Shown here: positions 12,906 to 22,509 of the stretch, piece by piece | How positions within the stretch are numbered: position 1 is the first letter of the stretch | How the letters are laid out: each line of letters begins with the position of its first letter | From: Gemmatimonadota bacterium | Lineage (GTDB): Bacteria > Gemmatimonadota > Gemmatimonadetes > Gemmatimonadales > Gemmatimonadaceae | Assembly (NCBI GenBank): GCA_026387915.1 | Contig: JAPLKS010000005.1 | Location: 186,001-250,000, forward strand | Reading direction: 5' to 3' | DNA length: 64,000 nucleotides | Position numbers and translations under genes: made by a program | The notes under the pieces: model-generated | The model's database searches: none | Told to the model about the DNA's origin: nothing | What the model saw: only the letters and a program-made list of their open reading frames with translations

Positions 12906-14318
12906 TCAGCGAACCTTCTTCCAGCGCGTCCCGGCCGTACCGTCTTCAATCGCTATCCCCTTGTCTTCCAACATCTTGCGGATGCGATCGGCCTCAGCAA
13001 AATCCCGCCGCTGGCGGGCGGCCACCCGGTCGCGCAACAACGACTCTACCCACGACACGAGTTCGGCGTCGTCCACGACCCGGTCTGGCACGATGTCGAA
13101 CACGGCGTTGACCTGACGGAATGCCTCGCGGGCCCGCCCCAGCGCCTCGACGCTCTCACCACCGCTATCAAACTCGCGATTCGCCGCCGTGATGAACTCA
13201 AACAGCGCGGCCATGCCGCGCGGCGCGTTGAGGTCATCAGCAAAGGCCGTCGTCGCCTCGACGAGCAGCGTTTCCGCCGCTTCCGCAAGCGCGGTCGTTC
13301 CGGCCGACTCACGCTGCAAGCGCTCCACGAAATCGCCCACGCGACGCACCGCTTCAATCGATCCTTCCAGCGCCTCGCCCGAGAGATTCAGCTGCTTGCG
13401 ATAGTGCGTCGAGAACATAAAGTGCCGCACCGCCGCCGCACTTACACCATTCGCCTTGAGGTCCGCGACCGTCGTCACATTGCCAACGCGCTTGGCCATC
13501 TTGGCGCCGTCAATGTTCAGGAATTCGCCGTGTGACCAGAAACGGCTGAACGTCTTTCCGGTGGCGGCTTCGCTCTGCGCGATTTCGTCTTCGTGATGCG
13601 GGAACTGCAAATCCACCGCACCGCAATGCAGGTCAATCGTCTCGCCCAGAATGGCCATGGCCATCGCCGAGCATTCGAGATGCCAGCCGGGACGCCCGCG
13701 TCCCCACGGCGATTCCCACGCGGCGTCGCACGCTTCGTCCTCGGGCTTCGCCGCTTTCCAGAGCGCAAAGTCCTGTGCGTTTTCCTTGGCGTATTCGTCC
13801 TGTGACACGCGCGCACCGGCGCGGATTTCTCGCGTGTCGAGGCGCGAAAGTCGTCCGTAGCCGGGGAACTTGTCAATCGCGAAGTACACCGTGCCGTCTT
13901 CCGCCTTGTACGCGATCCCCTTCTGCTCGAGCCGCTGCACGAGCTCGATCATTTGCGGAATGAAATCCGTGGCCCGCGGATAATGTTCGGCGCGCTGAAT
14001 GCGCAGGAACTCACGATCCTCGTGAAAAGTCACGACGACGGGATCGGTGACCTGACGAATCGTGCGGCCCTGCTCGGTGGCGCGCTTGATGATTTTGTCG
14101 TCGACGTCGGTGAGGTTCATCACCTGCTCGACGTTCCATCCGCGCTGGCGCAGCACGCGCCGCATCAGATCCTCAAAGAGGAAGGTGCGGAAGTTACCGA
14201 TGTGCGCCGGGTTGTAGACCGTAGGGCCGCACGTATACAACCGCACGGTATGACCGTCGGCGGGAGCGAACAGCTCCACCTGGCGGGAGAGCGTATTGTA
14301 GAGGCGGAAGTCTGGCAC
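12906..14318 (-). CDS. cysS: Cysteinyl-tRNA synthetase
   Basis: This class I synthetase charges tRNA-Cys, 470 aa, the usual length. Zinc ligands are visible: Cys30 in TCGPTVYN, Cys216 in GWHLECSAM, and the His/Glu of FPHHEDEIAQ (about 240-245). The signature motifs are variants: HIGN (39-42) instead of HIGH and KMAKR (273-277) instead of KMSKS. The DALR-type C-terminal helical region follows. The gene lies 9 bp after the degenerate ABC ATPase gene and is probably co-transcribed with it. Confidence 0.96.
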   Translation of the reverse strand: MPDFRLYNTLSRQVELFAPADGHTVRLYTCGPTVYNPAHIGNFRTFLFEDLMRRVLRQRGWNVEQVMNLTDVDDKIIKRATEQGRTIRQVTDPVVVTFHEDREFLRIQRAEHYPRATDFIPQMIELVQRLEQKGIAYKAEDGTVYFAIDKFPGYGRLSRLDTREIRAGARVSQDEYAKENAQDFALWKAAKPEDEACDAAWESPWGRGRPGWHLECSAMAMAILGETIDLHCGAVDLQFPHHEDEIAQSEAATGKTFSRFWSHGEFLNIDGAKMAKRVGNVTTVADLKANGVSAAAVRHFMFSTHYRKQLNLSGEALEGSIEAVRRVGDFVERLQRESAGTTALAEAAETLLVEATTAFADDLNAPRGMAALFEFITAANREFDSGGESVEALGRAREAFRQVNAVFDIVPDRVVDDAELVSWVESLLRDRVAARQRRDFAEADRIRKMLEDKGIAIEDGTAGTRWKKVR

Positions 14319-14327
14319 GGCATAAAG

Positions 14328-15233
14328 CTAAGGCCGGACGGGCGAACGGTGGAGTGCAGGTGGCAAAATTCGGCCATGCAGGGGCGCTTCTTCGGCGACG
14401 ACCTTTGAACCGCGTACGGTGATCCCGAGTGCCAAACAGGCACTGAGAATCTCCTCGGCCGAGGCACGGCCAAGCGGTACGCGGAGCCTTCTCCCGCGCC
14501 GCTCGACGCCAAGCCCGTGCAGGGCGAGCAGGCCAGCCGCTGCTTCGGGCGTCCGTACCTGCAGTTCAAGTGCGTGCGGGTCGCTCGTCATCGGCGTGAG
14601 ACGGCCCGCACGCATCGTGAGCATCCGATGGGCCACCGTTCCCAATGGTTCCGGCTGACGGGCGGTGACGACGCAGGCGAGCCGATCGCGCGCGCCCAGC
14701 CGCCCGACGAACTCGGCAAAGCCTCGGCGCTCGTCGAGATCGTGTAGCGCGCTGAACGGATCGTCGAGGAGCAGCACCTCCGGTGCGCCGACCAGTGCGA
14801 TGGCCACGCGCACCCGCGCTCTCGTGCCGGCGGCAAGTTGTGCGATCCGCACCGTGGCGAACTCGGTGAGGGCGCACCGTTCGAGGATTGCGTCGAAGTC
14901 GTCGTCGCTGCTGTCGGAGCCGGCGAGGTCGAGCCGCGCCAGCGCGTACTCGAGTGCCGCGCGCACGCCGAGGAATCCGAACTCCGATCCGTGCGCGGCA
15001 ACTAGGGCTGATGGCGCGCGCCAGACGAAACCGCGATCGGGTGCGAGCAGCCCCGCGGCCAGATGCAACAACGTGCGCTTGCCAGACGCTGGGCCGCCGA
15101 CGATTTCCACACACTCGCCGCGCTCCACGCGGAGGCTCGCACCGTCCACGGCGGTGACCTCCGCCGAGCATCCGTCGATGCCGATGGCGAATCGGCGGTG
15201 GACGTGACGGAGGTCGAGAACGGTGGCGGACAT
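14328..15233 (-). CDS. ABC-type ATPase homologue with degenerate catalytic motifs
   Basis: This is a 301-aa protein with a single ABC nucleotide-binding domain fold (residues about 5-205) and a C-terminal extension of about 95 residues. The motifs occur in the right order but are altered. Walker A is GGPASGKRT (46-54), with Arg after the Lys where Ser/Thr binds Mg. The signature is LAAGT (133-137) instead of LSGGQ. Walker B ends in Asp-Asp (LLLDDP, 153-158) instead of Asp-Glu. The switch region reads VVTARQ, with no His, and no Q-loop Gln is obvious. No permease is adjacent. Weak or absent ATP hydrolysis is inferred. The partner and substrate are unknown. Confidence 0.7.
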   Translation of the reverse strand: MSATVLDLRHVHRRFAIGIDGCSAEVTAVDGASLRVERGECVEIVGGPASGKRTLLHLAAGLLAPDRGFVWRAPSALVAAHGSEFGFLGVRAALEYALARLDLAGSDSSDDDFDAILERCALTEFATVRIAQLAAGTRARVRVAIALVGAPEVLLLDDPFSALHDLDERRGFAEFVGRLGARDRLACVVTARQPEPLGTVAHRMLTMRAGRLTPMTSDPHALELQVRTPEAAAGLLALHGLGVERRGRRLRVPLGRASAEEILSACLALGITVRGSKVVAEEAPLHGRILPPALHRSPVRP

Positions 15234-15305
15234 GGCGCCACAGTACGCGGGCGCACGCGGGCCAGCGTCACCGCATTACCGCACGCACACCCCAAACGTT
15301 TCCGC

Positions 15306-16463
15306 TCAGCCGGCGTCTGGCTCTGCGGGGTCGGTGTGCGCGTCCGCGGCGTGTGCGTGCGCGGCGTGTGCGTGCGCGGCATGCTTCGGCGACGGGTCGT
15401 GATAGATCCCTTCAATAAGAATCTTCCGCACGAGCACCATCAGCACGGCGAGCATCGGCACGGCCACGAGCAATCCGGTGGGGCCTAGGAGACGACCCAC
15501 CACGAGGACCGCCAGAATGGAAAACACCGGCGGGAGATGCACGCCCTTTTGCATAATGAGCGGCGCCACGATGTTCGCTTCGATGATGTGCACCACAACG
15601 CCGATGAGCAGTACGAGCAACGCGCCGCTCGCGCCACCAGGGCCGCCGAGCACGAAGAGCGCCGGCGCGACGGTGGAAGCCAAGGTTCCAAAGAACGGCA
15701 CAATCGCCGCGAGGCCAGCAAACAAACCGAACGTGAGCCAGTACGGGACGCTGATGATTTTGAACAACACCGCCGTCAGCACGCCGAGGACCGTCATGGC
15801 GATGAACTGCGAGATGATCCAGGCGCGCAGGGTGCGCGCGAGCGCAGCGAGCACCTCGCGGGACTGGTCGCGATAGCGCGGCGGCGTGACGGCGATCACC
15901 ATGTTCTCGTACGTACGCGGATGCAGCGCGAGGTAGAGCGCCATCACCAGCACGGACACGATGTTGATGAAGCCGTGCACGAGATCGAACACGTGCGGAA
16001 TGATGCCTGAGGCGAACGCTTCGGCTTCGCCGACGGCGGACTTGATCATGTCGGCTTGGCGATCGGCGCCGACATACGGCTCAAGCGCCGGAAAACGATC
16101 GACGGCTCGCTGAATCCACTGCTGCCACGCCACGGCAAACTCAGGAAGCCGTTCAATGAGCTGCCGCGTCTGTTCGACCACGGGTGGCACGAGTAGCGCC
16201 CACACGCCCCAGACGCCGGCGAAGGTCAGGGCGACGGCAACGGACATCGCCACCACTGGCTTGAAGCGCAGCTTGGTGGCGAGCAGTTCCTTCAGGGCGT
16301 TGAGATAGACGCCGAGGAGAATGGCGAGAAAAAAGAGCAGCAGCACGGGCGCAACAGAGCGCGCAAACCAGAGTAGCGCGACGAGCGCGACGACTCCAGC
16401 AAGGCCCGGCGTCAGTTGGACGAGCCGGACTCTCGCAGTGGAGTCGCCGTGTGAATCAGCCAA
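15306..16463 (-). CDS. AI-2E family transporter (YdiK/PerM-like permease)
   Basis: This is a 385-aa polytopic membrane protein of the AI-2E transporter family. It has paired N-terminal helices, a soluble segment (about 95-150), and a bundle of C-terminal helices including the conserved FGLFAGLAAIVPFFGTLAS and PLIMQKGVHLPPVFSILAVLVVG regions. The substrate is not predictable. The start is TTG at 16463 with an AAGG ribosome site. The C-terminus is His/Ala-rich, encoded by 15-bp tandem DNA repeats (15346-15384). It follows pspA by 2 bp, forming a YbjN-PspA-permease operon. Confidence 0.85.
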   Translation of the reverse strand: MADSHGDSTARVRLVQLTPGLAGVVALVALLWFARSVAPVLLLFFLAILLGVYLNALKELLATKLRFKPVVAMSVAVALTFAGVWGVWALLVPPVVEQTRQLIERLPEFAVAWQQWIQRAVDRFPALEPYVGADRQADMIKSAVGEAEAFASGIIPHVFDLVHGFINIVSVLVMALYLALHPRTYENMVIAVTPPRYRDQSREVLAALARTLRAWIISQFIAMTVLGVLTAVLFKIISVPYWLTFGLFAGLAAIVPFFGTLASTVAPALFVLGGPGGASGALLVLLIGVVVHIIEANIVAPLIMQKGVHLPPVFSILAVLVVGRLLGPTGLLVAVPMLAVLMVLVRKILIEGIYHDPSPKHAAHAHAAHAHAADAHTDPAEPDAG

Positions 16464-16465
16464 GC

Positions 16466-17239
16466 TCAGCCTTTCTTGCCACGAACATCCTCAACCTCGG
16501 CCTGCACGGTTTCCTCACCGGCACCAATGCGACGTGGCGCGGCCGATTCACCTGCAGGGAGGAGCCCCATCTTCTGCTTGAGCGCGAGCAACTGCTGGTC
16601 GGCGCTGGCACTGCCGGCCACTTTCTCGAGCTTCTTGAAATCGCCCACGAGGCGGTCGCCCGAAAACTCTTCGTCGATTTCCGTGGACGCTTTGATCATG
16701 CGTTCGTTTTGATCGATTTTTTCTTCCATGCGGGCGAACGCCTCAAAGGCGCTCTTCTCGGACATGGAGGACATCGTCTCGGAAATGCGCTGCTGGGCCT
16801 GCGCGCGACGCTGGCGCGCGAGCAAGAGATTCTTCTTGCGCTTGGCCTCTTCGATTTTGTCGTTGAGGTCGCGCAGGGAGTTCTTGAGTTTCTCGGTTTC
16901 GGCCGCGTGCGACTGCCACGTCGTCTGCAGTTGCTGCGCGTGCTCGCCGTGCTCGCCTTGACGGACGAGCGCCTGCTTGGCCAAGTCATCTCGCCCTTCC
17001 TTGATGGCGAGCATGGCCTTGGCTTCCCAGTCCTGCGACGCCTTGTACTCGGCTTCGGCCTGGTCCTTGAGGCGCTTTTCGTCGGCAATGGCGCTGGCCA
17101 CCTGCTGTTTGGCCTTTGCGAGCTGATTGCGCATGTCGACAACGATCTGGTCGAGCATCTTTTCCGGATCTTCCGCCTTGGAGATCAGGTCGTTGATGTT
17201 CGACTTGAAGAGCGTGGCAATGCGATCAAAAATGCCCAT
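16466..17239 (-). CDS. pspA: PspA/IM30 family envelope-stress protein
   Basis: This is a 257-aa, almost wholly helical ESCRT-III-like protein that binds and stabilises the inner membrane under stress. The amphipathic N-terminal helix (MGIFDRIATLFKSNINDLI) and the following AEDPEKMLDQIVVDM are diagnostic. Long coiled coils run through about residue 190. The C-terminal tail is polar. No pspF, pspB or pspC is nearby. It is co-directional with YbjN upstream (2-bp gap) and an AI-2E permease downstream (2-bp gap). Confidence 0.92.
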   Translation of the reverse strand: MGIFDRIATLFKSNINDLISKAEDPEKMLDQIVVDMRNQLAKAKQQVASAIADEKRLKDQAEAEYKASQDWEAKAMLAIKEGRDDLAKQALVRQGEHGEHAQQLQTTWQSHAAETEKLKNSLRDLNDKIEEAKRKKNLLLARQRRAQAQQRISETMSSMSEKSAFEAFARMEEKIDQNERMIKASTEIDEEFSGDRLVGDFKKLEKVAGSASADQQLLALKQKMGLLPAGESAAPRRIGAGEETVQAEVEDVRGKKG

Positions 17240-17241
17240 CG

Positions 17242-17646
17242 TCAGCGAGCCTCTCGGAACGACGCCAGCTCGCGGATGTGCGAGGCCAGCGCCAAGGTGA
17301 TGCTCTCGTACGCAGCAAGAAACTCCTCAAAATCGAGGTGCGCGAGCTCGAGGGCTTCGGTGAGTACGACCGTGTTGTGCTGAATGCCGTACGACCCGTG
17401 AAGCAGGTCGGTGGCGTTCAGTTCGAGCAGGCGATGGGCGAGCCCATAGCGTTGTTCGTCGTTGGCAGGGAGGTCCATGACCTTTACCCGCAGGACGACG
17501 ACCGGGGGCGAGTAGTGCACGACGACGCCGAAATCGAGCTGTCCGGTCGGTTTCACCGTCCAGAGCCCGTCGTTCACTTCTTCGTAGGTGACGCCGTCGG
17601 CCGACAAGCGGTCGAGGAACGTCTCGATTTCTTCTTTATTAACCAT
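17242..17646 (-). CDS. YbjN-domain protein (chaperone-like fold)
   Basis: This is a 134-aa protein with the YbjN/CesT-like alpha-beta fold of type III secretion chaperones. It starts with a short helix (EEIETFLDRLSADG), followed by strands (YEEVNDGLWTVKP; VVVHYSPPVVVLRVKVMDLP) and a long C-terminal helix. It shows no catalytic motif. As the first gene of the pspA operon it probably acts with PspA or the permease, but that is inferred from position only. Confidence 0.7.
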   Translation of the reverse strand: MVNKEEIETFLDRLSADGVTYEEVNDGLWTVKPTGQLDFGVVVHYSPPVVVLRVKVMDLPANDEQRYGLAHRLLELNATDLLHGSYGIQHNTVVLTEALELAHLDFEEFLAAYESITLALASHIRELASFREAR

Positions 17647-17734
17647 TCAGGTCTCTCGCTGCTGTGGCTGTCGGGGAAACCTACGGGAGAGCCTCTAGTA
17701 GAAGTTTCACTCCGACACGGGGTTTGTGCCAGCG

Positions 17735-18619
17735 TCAGCCGCCAGAACGCTTGATTTGCACCAATCGTTCGCGGGCGAGCCGGCGCCCCGTTGGGGTGGC
17801 CGCGAGGCCTCCGCCGGCGGTTTCCCGGTACCGAACGTCCATTTCGCTGCCGATCTCCCCCATGACGTCGATCACCTCATCCACCGGAATGGCAAAGGTG
17901 ACGCCGGCCAGGGCCATTTCGACGGCGGCGAGGGCTATGGCGGCGCCCGTCGCATTGCGGAATACGCACGGGAGCTCCACGAGCCCGCCGAGGGGATCGC
18001 AGACAAGTCCGAGGGTGCCCTGTTGGGCGAGGGCCACAGCGTGCCCCACCTGCGTCGGGGTGCCACCCAGCATTTCGACGGCCGCGCCGGCGGCCATTCC
18101 TGCGGCGGCGCCCGTTTCGGCTTGGCAGCCACCTTCGGCTCCGGAGAGCGAGGCTCGTTCGGCAACAACGGCGCCAATCAATCCGGCCGTCGCGAGGGCG
18201 CTCACGATGTCATCTTCGGAAATCCCGCGGGCCTTCGCGAGCCCGGTGAGCACGGCGGGGAGTACGCCCGCGCCACCGGCTGTGGGGGCCGCGACGATGA
18301 CGCCCATTGCCGCATTCACTTCCTGCACGGCCAAGGCGCGGGCAATCACGTCGGCAAATGGAGAGCCGGTGAACGGACCCTTGGTGCTCTGTGCGACCTT
18401 GGCCGCGTCGCCGCCGACTAGGCCGCTCTCGCTGTACAGGTCGCCCACGAGCCCCTGTTCAATCGCGCTTCTCATCACGACGAGTGCGCGTCGGAGCGCG
18501 TCGCGAATCTCTGCGACGGGACGCCCCTGGTCTTTGGCTTCGGTGTCGAGCGCGAGCTGCGAGAGGGAGCGGTGCGACGCTTCAGCGTCGGCGATCGCGG
18601 CGAGCAGTGACGAATACAC
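17735..18619 (-). CDS. sdaAA: L-serine dehydratase, alpha subunit
   Basis: This is the iron-sulfur L-serine deaminase subunit (serine to pyruvate and ammonia), 294 aa, with a GTG start. Candidate [4Fe-4S] cysteines are in GGCQAE, LVCDPLGG and LPCVFRN, the three conserved positions of the family. The motif APTAGGAGVLPAVL is also characteristic. The beta subunit is encoded 75 bp upstream, giving the two-subunit Bacillus-type enzyme rather than the fused E. coli form. Confidence 0.94.
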   Translation of the reverse strand: MYSSLLAAIADAEASHRSLSQLALDTEAKDQGRPVAEIRDALRRALVVMRSAIEQGLVGDLYSESGLVGGDAAKVAQSTKGPFTGSPFADVIARALAVQEVNAAMGVIVAAPTAGGAGVLPAVLTGLAKARGISEDDIVSALATAGLIGAVVAERASLSGAEGGCQAETGAAAGMAAGAAVEMLGGTPTQVGHAVALAQQGTLGLVCDPLGGLVELPCVFRNATGAAIALAAVEMALAGVTFAIPVDEVIDVMGEIGSEMDVRYRETAGGGLAATPTGRRLARERLVQIKRSGG

Positions 18620-18694
18620 GGTGACTGGGAGAGAGACTCGAACGGACGAGGCGAGACAATAACAATCCGACGGGGTGGCGTGACCGAGCGGTGA

Positions 18695-19363
18695 TCAGCC
18701 GCTGACTTTATCGAGGCGGTGCGACCATCGCACCCACGAGAGGGCGCGAATCGCGTCGCGCACCTGTTCGTCGGGGCGATCATCTACTTCAATCACCATG
18801 AATGCGTCGCCGCCTTTTTCTTTTCGCGTGAGTCGCAGCGTCGCAATGTTGATACTGGCATCGGCGAGAAGCTGCGCGATGCGGGCGACGGAGCCTTTCA
18901 CATCTTCGGCAACGAGTACGATGGTGTGATGATTGCCATGCACTTCGACGGGGAACCCATCCACTTCCGTGATATGGATGCGGCCGGCGCCCAGCGACTC
19001 GCCGGTCATGACATGCGTGCGATCGCCGCGCTCGAGCGTGATGCGCACCGTGTTGGGATGCGCGGTATCGGAGAGCGTGGTTTTTTCGAACACGTACGCG
19101 AGTCCTTCGCGTTCGGCGATGTTCAGCGCGTCGCGAATGCGATCGTCGTCGGGGCGGAAACCCATCAGACCGCCGGCGATCGCTTTGTCGGTGCCATGCC
19201 CTTCGCCGGTGCGCGCGAAGGAGCCGTGGAGTTCCATGTGTGCGCGCTCGGGCGTGCCGCCCACGAGTCCGCGGGCCAGCAAGCCAATGCGACAGGCGCC
19301 GGCGGTGTGACTGCTACTCGGCCCCACCATCACGGGGCCGATGATATCGAGAAGCGATACCAT
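18695..19363 (-). CDS. sdaAB: L-serine dehydratase, beta subunit (ACT domain)
   Basis: This is a 222-aa beta subunit. The GPSSSHTAG substrate-binding motif is at residues about 14-22, and an ACT regulatory domain is C-terminal (HHTIVLVAEDVKGSVARIAQLLADASINI onward). An upstream in-frame start at 19474 would add 37 Arg-rich residues with no family counterpart. The ATG at 19363 is preferred because it overlaps the uvrA stop (TGATG) and begins with the conserved SLLDIIGPVMVGPS. Confidence 0.93.
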   Translation of the reverse strand: MVSLLDIIGPVMVGPSSSHTAGACRIGLLARGLVGGTPERAHMELHGSFARTGEGHGTDKAIAGGLMGFRPDDDRIRDALNIAEREGLAYVFEKTTLSDTAHPNTVRITLERGDRTHVMTGESLGAGRIHITEVDGFPVEVHGNHHTIVLVAEDVKGSVARIAQLLADASINIATLRLTRKEKGGDAFMVIEVDDRPDEQVRDAIRALSWVRWSHRLDKVSG

Positions 19364-22197
19364 CAGCGTTTGCGCGGAGCGGCGGCGGTGCGCAACACCG
19401 CGCCGAGGTAATGACCGGTGTGACTCCCCGGCGCTTCGGCGACGGTCTCTGGCGAACCCGCCGCCACAATGCAACCGCCGCGCGATCCGCCGTCGGGGCC
19501 GAGGTCCACGACCCAGTCCGCGGTTTTGATGACGTCGAGATTGTGCTCAATCACCAGCACCGTATTCCCGCGCTCCACCAAACGGTGCAACACATCGAGC
19601 AGCATGCGAACGTCCTCGAAGTGCAGACCGGTGGTCGGTTCGTCGAGGATGTACAGCGTGCGGCCGGTGTCGCGCTTGCTCAGCTCCGTAGCGAGCTTGA
19701 CGCGTTGCGCCTCGCCACCGGAGAGGGTCGTGGCGCTCTGGCCAAGATGGATATAGCCGAGTCCAACGTCGTTGAGCACGCGCAGCTTGTCGCCGATTCG
19801 CGGCTGGTTTTCAAAAAGCGCCAAGGCATCTTCGACGGTGAGATCGAGCACTTCGCTAATGCTGAGCCCGCGGAAGCGCACTTCAAGTGTTTCGCGATTG
19901 TAGCGTTTGCCCTTGCACGTCTCGCAAGTGACGTAGACGTCTGGGAGAAAGTGCATTTCGATTTTGACCAGTCCGTCGCCCTGACAGGCTTCGCAACGTC
20001 CGCCCTTCACATTGAACGAGAAGCGGCCGGGGCCGTAGCCGCGCAGCTTGGCTTCGGGCATTTCGGCGAACAAGTCGCGGATCGGCGTGAAGAGTCCGGT
20101 GTACGTCGCGGGATTCGAGCGCGGCGTACGACCGATGGGGCTCTGGTCGATGTCGATGACTTTATCGAGGTGCTCAATGCCCGTAATGCGCTTGTGCTCA
20201 CCCGGCACGACACGCGCACGATAGAAGTGGCGAGCGAGCGCGCGGTGCAGGATGTCTTCGATGAGCGTACTTTTGCCCGAGCCACTGACGCCCGTGATGG
20301 CGACGAACAACCCGAGCGGAATCTCAAGATCGACGTTCTGCAGGTTGTGCTCGGTGGCACCTTCCACGCGCAGCAAGCGCTTGGGGTCGCGCGGGCGCCG
20401 AGCACCGGGCGCCTCGATGCGCTTGGTGCCATTCAGGTACTGCGCGGTGAGTGACGCCGGATTAGCGAGCACCTCGGCGACCGTGCCAGCCGCGATCACT
20501 TCGCCGCCGTGTTTGCCGGCGCCTGGCCCGAGATCAATGAGGTAATCCGCTTCGCGAATCGTTTCTTCGTCGTGCTCCACGACGAGCACGGTGTTCCCGA
20601 GGTCGCGCAGTTGCTTGAGCGTGGCGAGGAGGCGCGCGTTGTCGCGTTGGTGCAGGCCGATGCTCGGTTCGTCGAGAATATAGAGCACGCCAACGAGGCG
20701 CGAACCGATTTGCGTGGCAAGGCGAATGCGTTGCGCTTCACCACCCGACAGCGACTCAGCGCTGCGGTTGAGCGTGAGATAGTCGAGGCCCACGTCCATG
20801 AGAAAACGGAGTCGCTCGCGCACTTCCTTGAGGATGGGGCCACCGATGTCCGGATCAATGCCCACGCGCCCTGGCGCGCGCAGCGCAATGGAGTCGATGA
20901 ACGCGAGGGCGTCGCTGACCGAGAACTCGCCAAACGCGCCGATGTTGCGTTTGGCGATCGTCACGGCGAGCGACTCGGGCTTGAGACGCAGCCCCGTGCA
21001 TTCGGGACAGACGGCGACGACCATGTAGTCTTCGAGATCGGAGCGAATAGAATCGCTCGTCGTCTCGTTGTAGCGCCGCTGCACGTTGGAGAGGATGCCT
21101 TCCCAGCGCGTTTCGTTTTCTTCGCCGCGCTTGCGCGGTTGGCCGAACAACAACGTCTCACGTGCCTTGGCGGGGATTTTTCCCCAGGGCGCGTTGAGTT
21201 CAAAGTTCAGCTGCTTCGCCAACCCAGGAAGAATGACGCGCCGCAGATAGCCGTCCGGCTCGCCCCAGGGCAGGATGACGCCTTCCAGCATCGAAATACT
21301 GGGGTCACCCAACACGAGATCGGCGCTGGCGGTGCGACGTGTGCCGAGCCCGCTGCAGGCTGGGCAGGCGCCAAAGGGCGAGTTGAACGAGAAGTGGCGC
21401 GGCTCAAGTTCGGGCATGGACAGCCCGCAACTCGGGCAGCCGTATTTCTCACTGAAGAGTTGCGTTTCGCGTTTGGTGCCGTGCTTGACGATTTCGACCA
21501 GGCCGTCGGCGAGGCGGAGCGCCGTTTCGATCGAATCGACCAGACGTCCACGGTCTTCGACTTTGACGGAGAGGCGATCCACCACGACGGACACGTCGTG
21601 ATTCAACCGGCGATTGAGCTTGGGCGGGTCGGCGAGCTCAATGAGTTCGCCATCGACCATCGCGCGCACAAAGCCCTGTTTGCGCGCGGACTCAAAGAGT
21701 TCGCGGAACTCGCCTTTGCGGCCGCGCACGAGCGGCGCGAGCACTTCGATGCGCAGGTCGGCGGGCCAGCCGAGGATGGTGTCGGCAATCTGACCTGCAC
21801 TCTGACGCTCGACGGGATTGCCGCACTCTGGGCAGTGCGGCGTACCGGCGCGCGCGTAGAGCAGGCGGAGGTAGTCGTGAATTTCGGTGACGGTGCCGAC
21901 GGTGGAGCGCGGATTGTGTCCGGCGGTCTTCTGCTCAATCGAGATGGCGGGCGACAGCCCCTCGATGGCGTCCACATCGGGCTTTTCCATTAGCCCGAGG
22001 AACTGGCGGGCGTAGGCGGAGAGCGACTCCACATAGCGCCGCTGCCCCTCGGCAAAAATCGTGTCAAAGGCGAGCGACGATTTGCCCGAGCCCGACAACC
22101 CCGTGATCACCGTGAGGCGGTCGCGGGGGATGGTGACATCAATATTCTTGAGATTGTGTTCGCGGGCTCCGCGAACAATCAGGGCATCTTCTGGCAT
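19363..22197 (-). CDS. uvrA: Excinuclease ABC subunit A
   Basis: This is the damage-recognition ATPase of nucleotide excision repair, 944 aa from the ATG at 22197 (E. coli about 940). It has two ABC modules, with Walker [10 protein letters not shown] near the N-terminus and GVSGSGKST in the second half. The zinc-finger cysteines are visible: CPECG and the CPSCG...CPACSG pair in the first half, and CEACQGDG...[10 protein letters not shown] in the C-terminal module. A TTG start 60 bp upstream is open but adds 20 residues absent from the family. The stop overlaps sdaAB. Confidence 0.97.
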   Translation of the reverse strand: MPEDALIVRGAREHNLKNIDVTIPRDRLTVITGLSGSGKSSLAFDTIFAEGQRRYVESLSAYARQFLGLMEKPDVDAIEGLSPAISIEQKTAGHNPRSTVGTVTEIHDYLRLLYARAGTPHCPECGNPVERQSAGQIADTILGWPADLRIEVLAPLVRGRKGEFRELFESARKQGFVRAMVDGELIELADPPKLNRRLNHDVSVVVDRLSVKVEDRGRLVDSIETALRLADGLVEIVKHGTKRETQLFSEKYGCPSCGLSMPELEPRHFSFNSPFGACPACSGLGTRRTASADLVLGDPSISMLEGVILPWGEPDGYLRRVILPGLAKQLNFELNAPWGKIPAKARETLLFGQPRKRGEENETRWEGILSNVQRRYNETTSDSIRSDLEDYMVVAVCPECTGLRLKPESLAVTIAKRNIGAFGEFSVSDALAFIDSIALRAPGRVGIDPDIGGPILKEVRERLRFLMDVGLDYLTLNRSAESLSGGEAQRIRLATQIGSRLVGVLYILDEPSIGLHQRDNARLLATLKQLRDLGNTVLVVEHDEETIREADYLIDLGPGAGKHGGEVIAAGTVAEVLANPASLTAQYLNGTKRIEAPGARRPRDPKRLLRVEGATEHNLQNVDLEIPLGLFVAITGVSGSGKSTLIEDILHRALARHFYRARVVPGEHKRITGIEHLDKVIDIDQSPIGRTPRSNPATYTGLFTPIRDLFAEMPEAKLRGYGPGRFSFNVKGGRCEACQGDGLVKIEMHFLPDVYVTCETCKGKRYNRETLEVRFRGLSISEVLDLTVEDALALFENQPRIGDKLRVLNDVGLGYIHLGQSATTLSGGEAQRVKLATELSKRDTGRTLYILDEPTTGLHFEDVRMLLDVLHRLVERGNTVLVIEHNLDVIKTADWVVDLGPDGGSRGGCIVAAGSPETVAEAPGSHTGHYLGAVLRTAAAPRKR

Positions 22198-22323
22198 AGC
22201 CTGTGTAAGCTGGAGGCCATCAAGGGCGGAAACAAGCGGCGGCGTGAGATGGTTCAATATCCGAAGGCCCCCGGAGGCTGGGGCCGGCCGGCCGATTCGA
22301 GCCGGATGACCGGCTGGTTTCGC

Positions 22324-22352
22324 TTGGACACAGCCCCTTCCCTATCTATAGA
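22324..22352 (+). promoter_or_regulatory. sigma70-type promoter for the TPR-transglutaminase-ABC operon
   Basis: TTGGAC (22324-22329) and TATAGA (22347-22352) are separated by 17 bp. The predicted start is near 22359, leaving a leader of about 150 nt before the TPR start codon. It is divergent from uvrA. Confidence 0.65.
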
Positions 22353-22509
22353 TTTCACAGTTCATGTCCCCCTATCCGCGCTTTCGTCCTCGTCTTGGCG
22401 GTTGCCTTTGCCGCTGCTGCGAAGTTCGCGCCCTCCTCTCTGGAGCGGCGAGCGCTCGACCGTGGAGGGTGTGCGGCCGGATGAGCGTTTTCCCAGACGG
22501 CGGCCTGCG

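Noticed and set aside
17647-17734. TGGCAC element before the ybjN-pspA operon as a sigma54 promoter
   Set aside because: The -12 element reads GT rather than GC and no PspF-like activator gene is in the window. Too weak to call.
19364-19474. Upstream in-frame start for sdaAB
   Set aside because: It would add 37 Arg-rich residues lying inside uvrA. The family N-terminus begins at the ATG at 19363.
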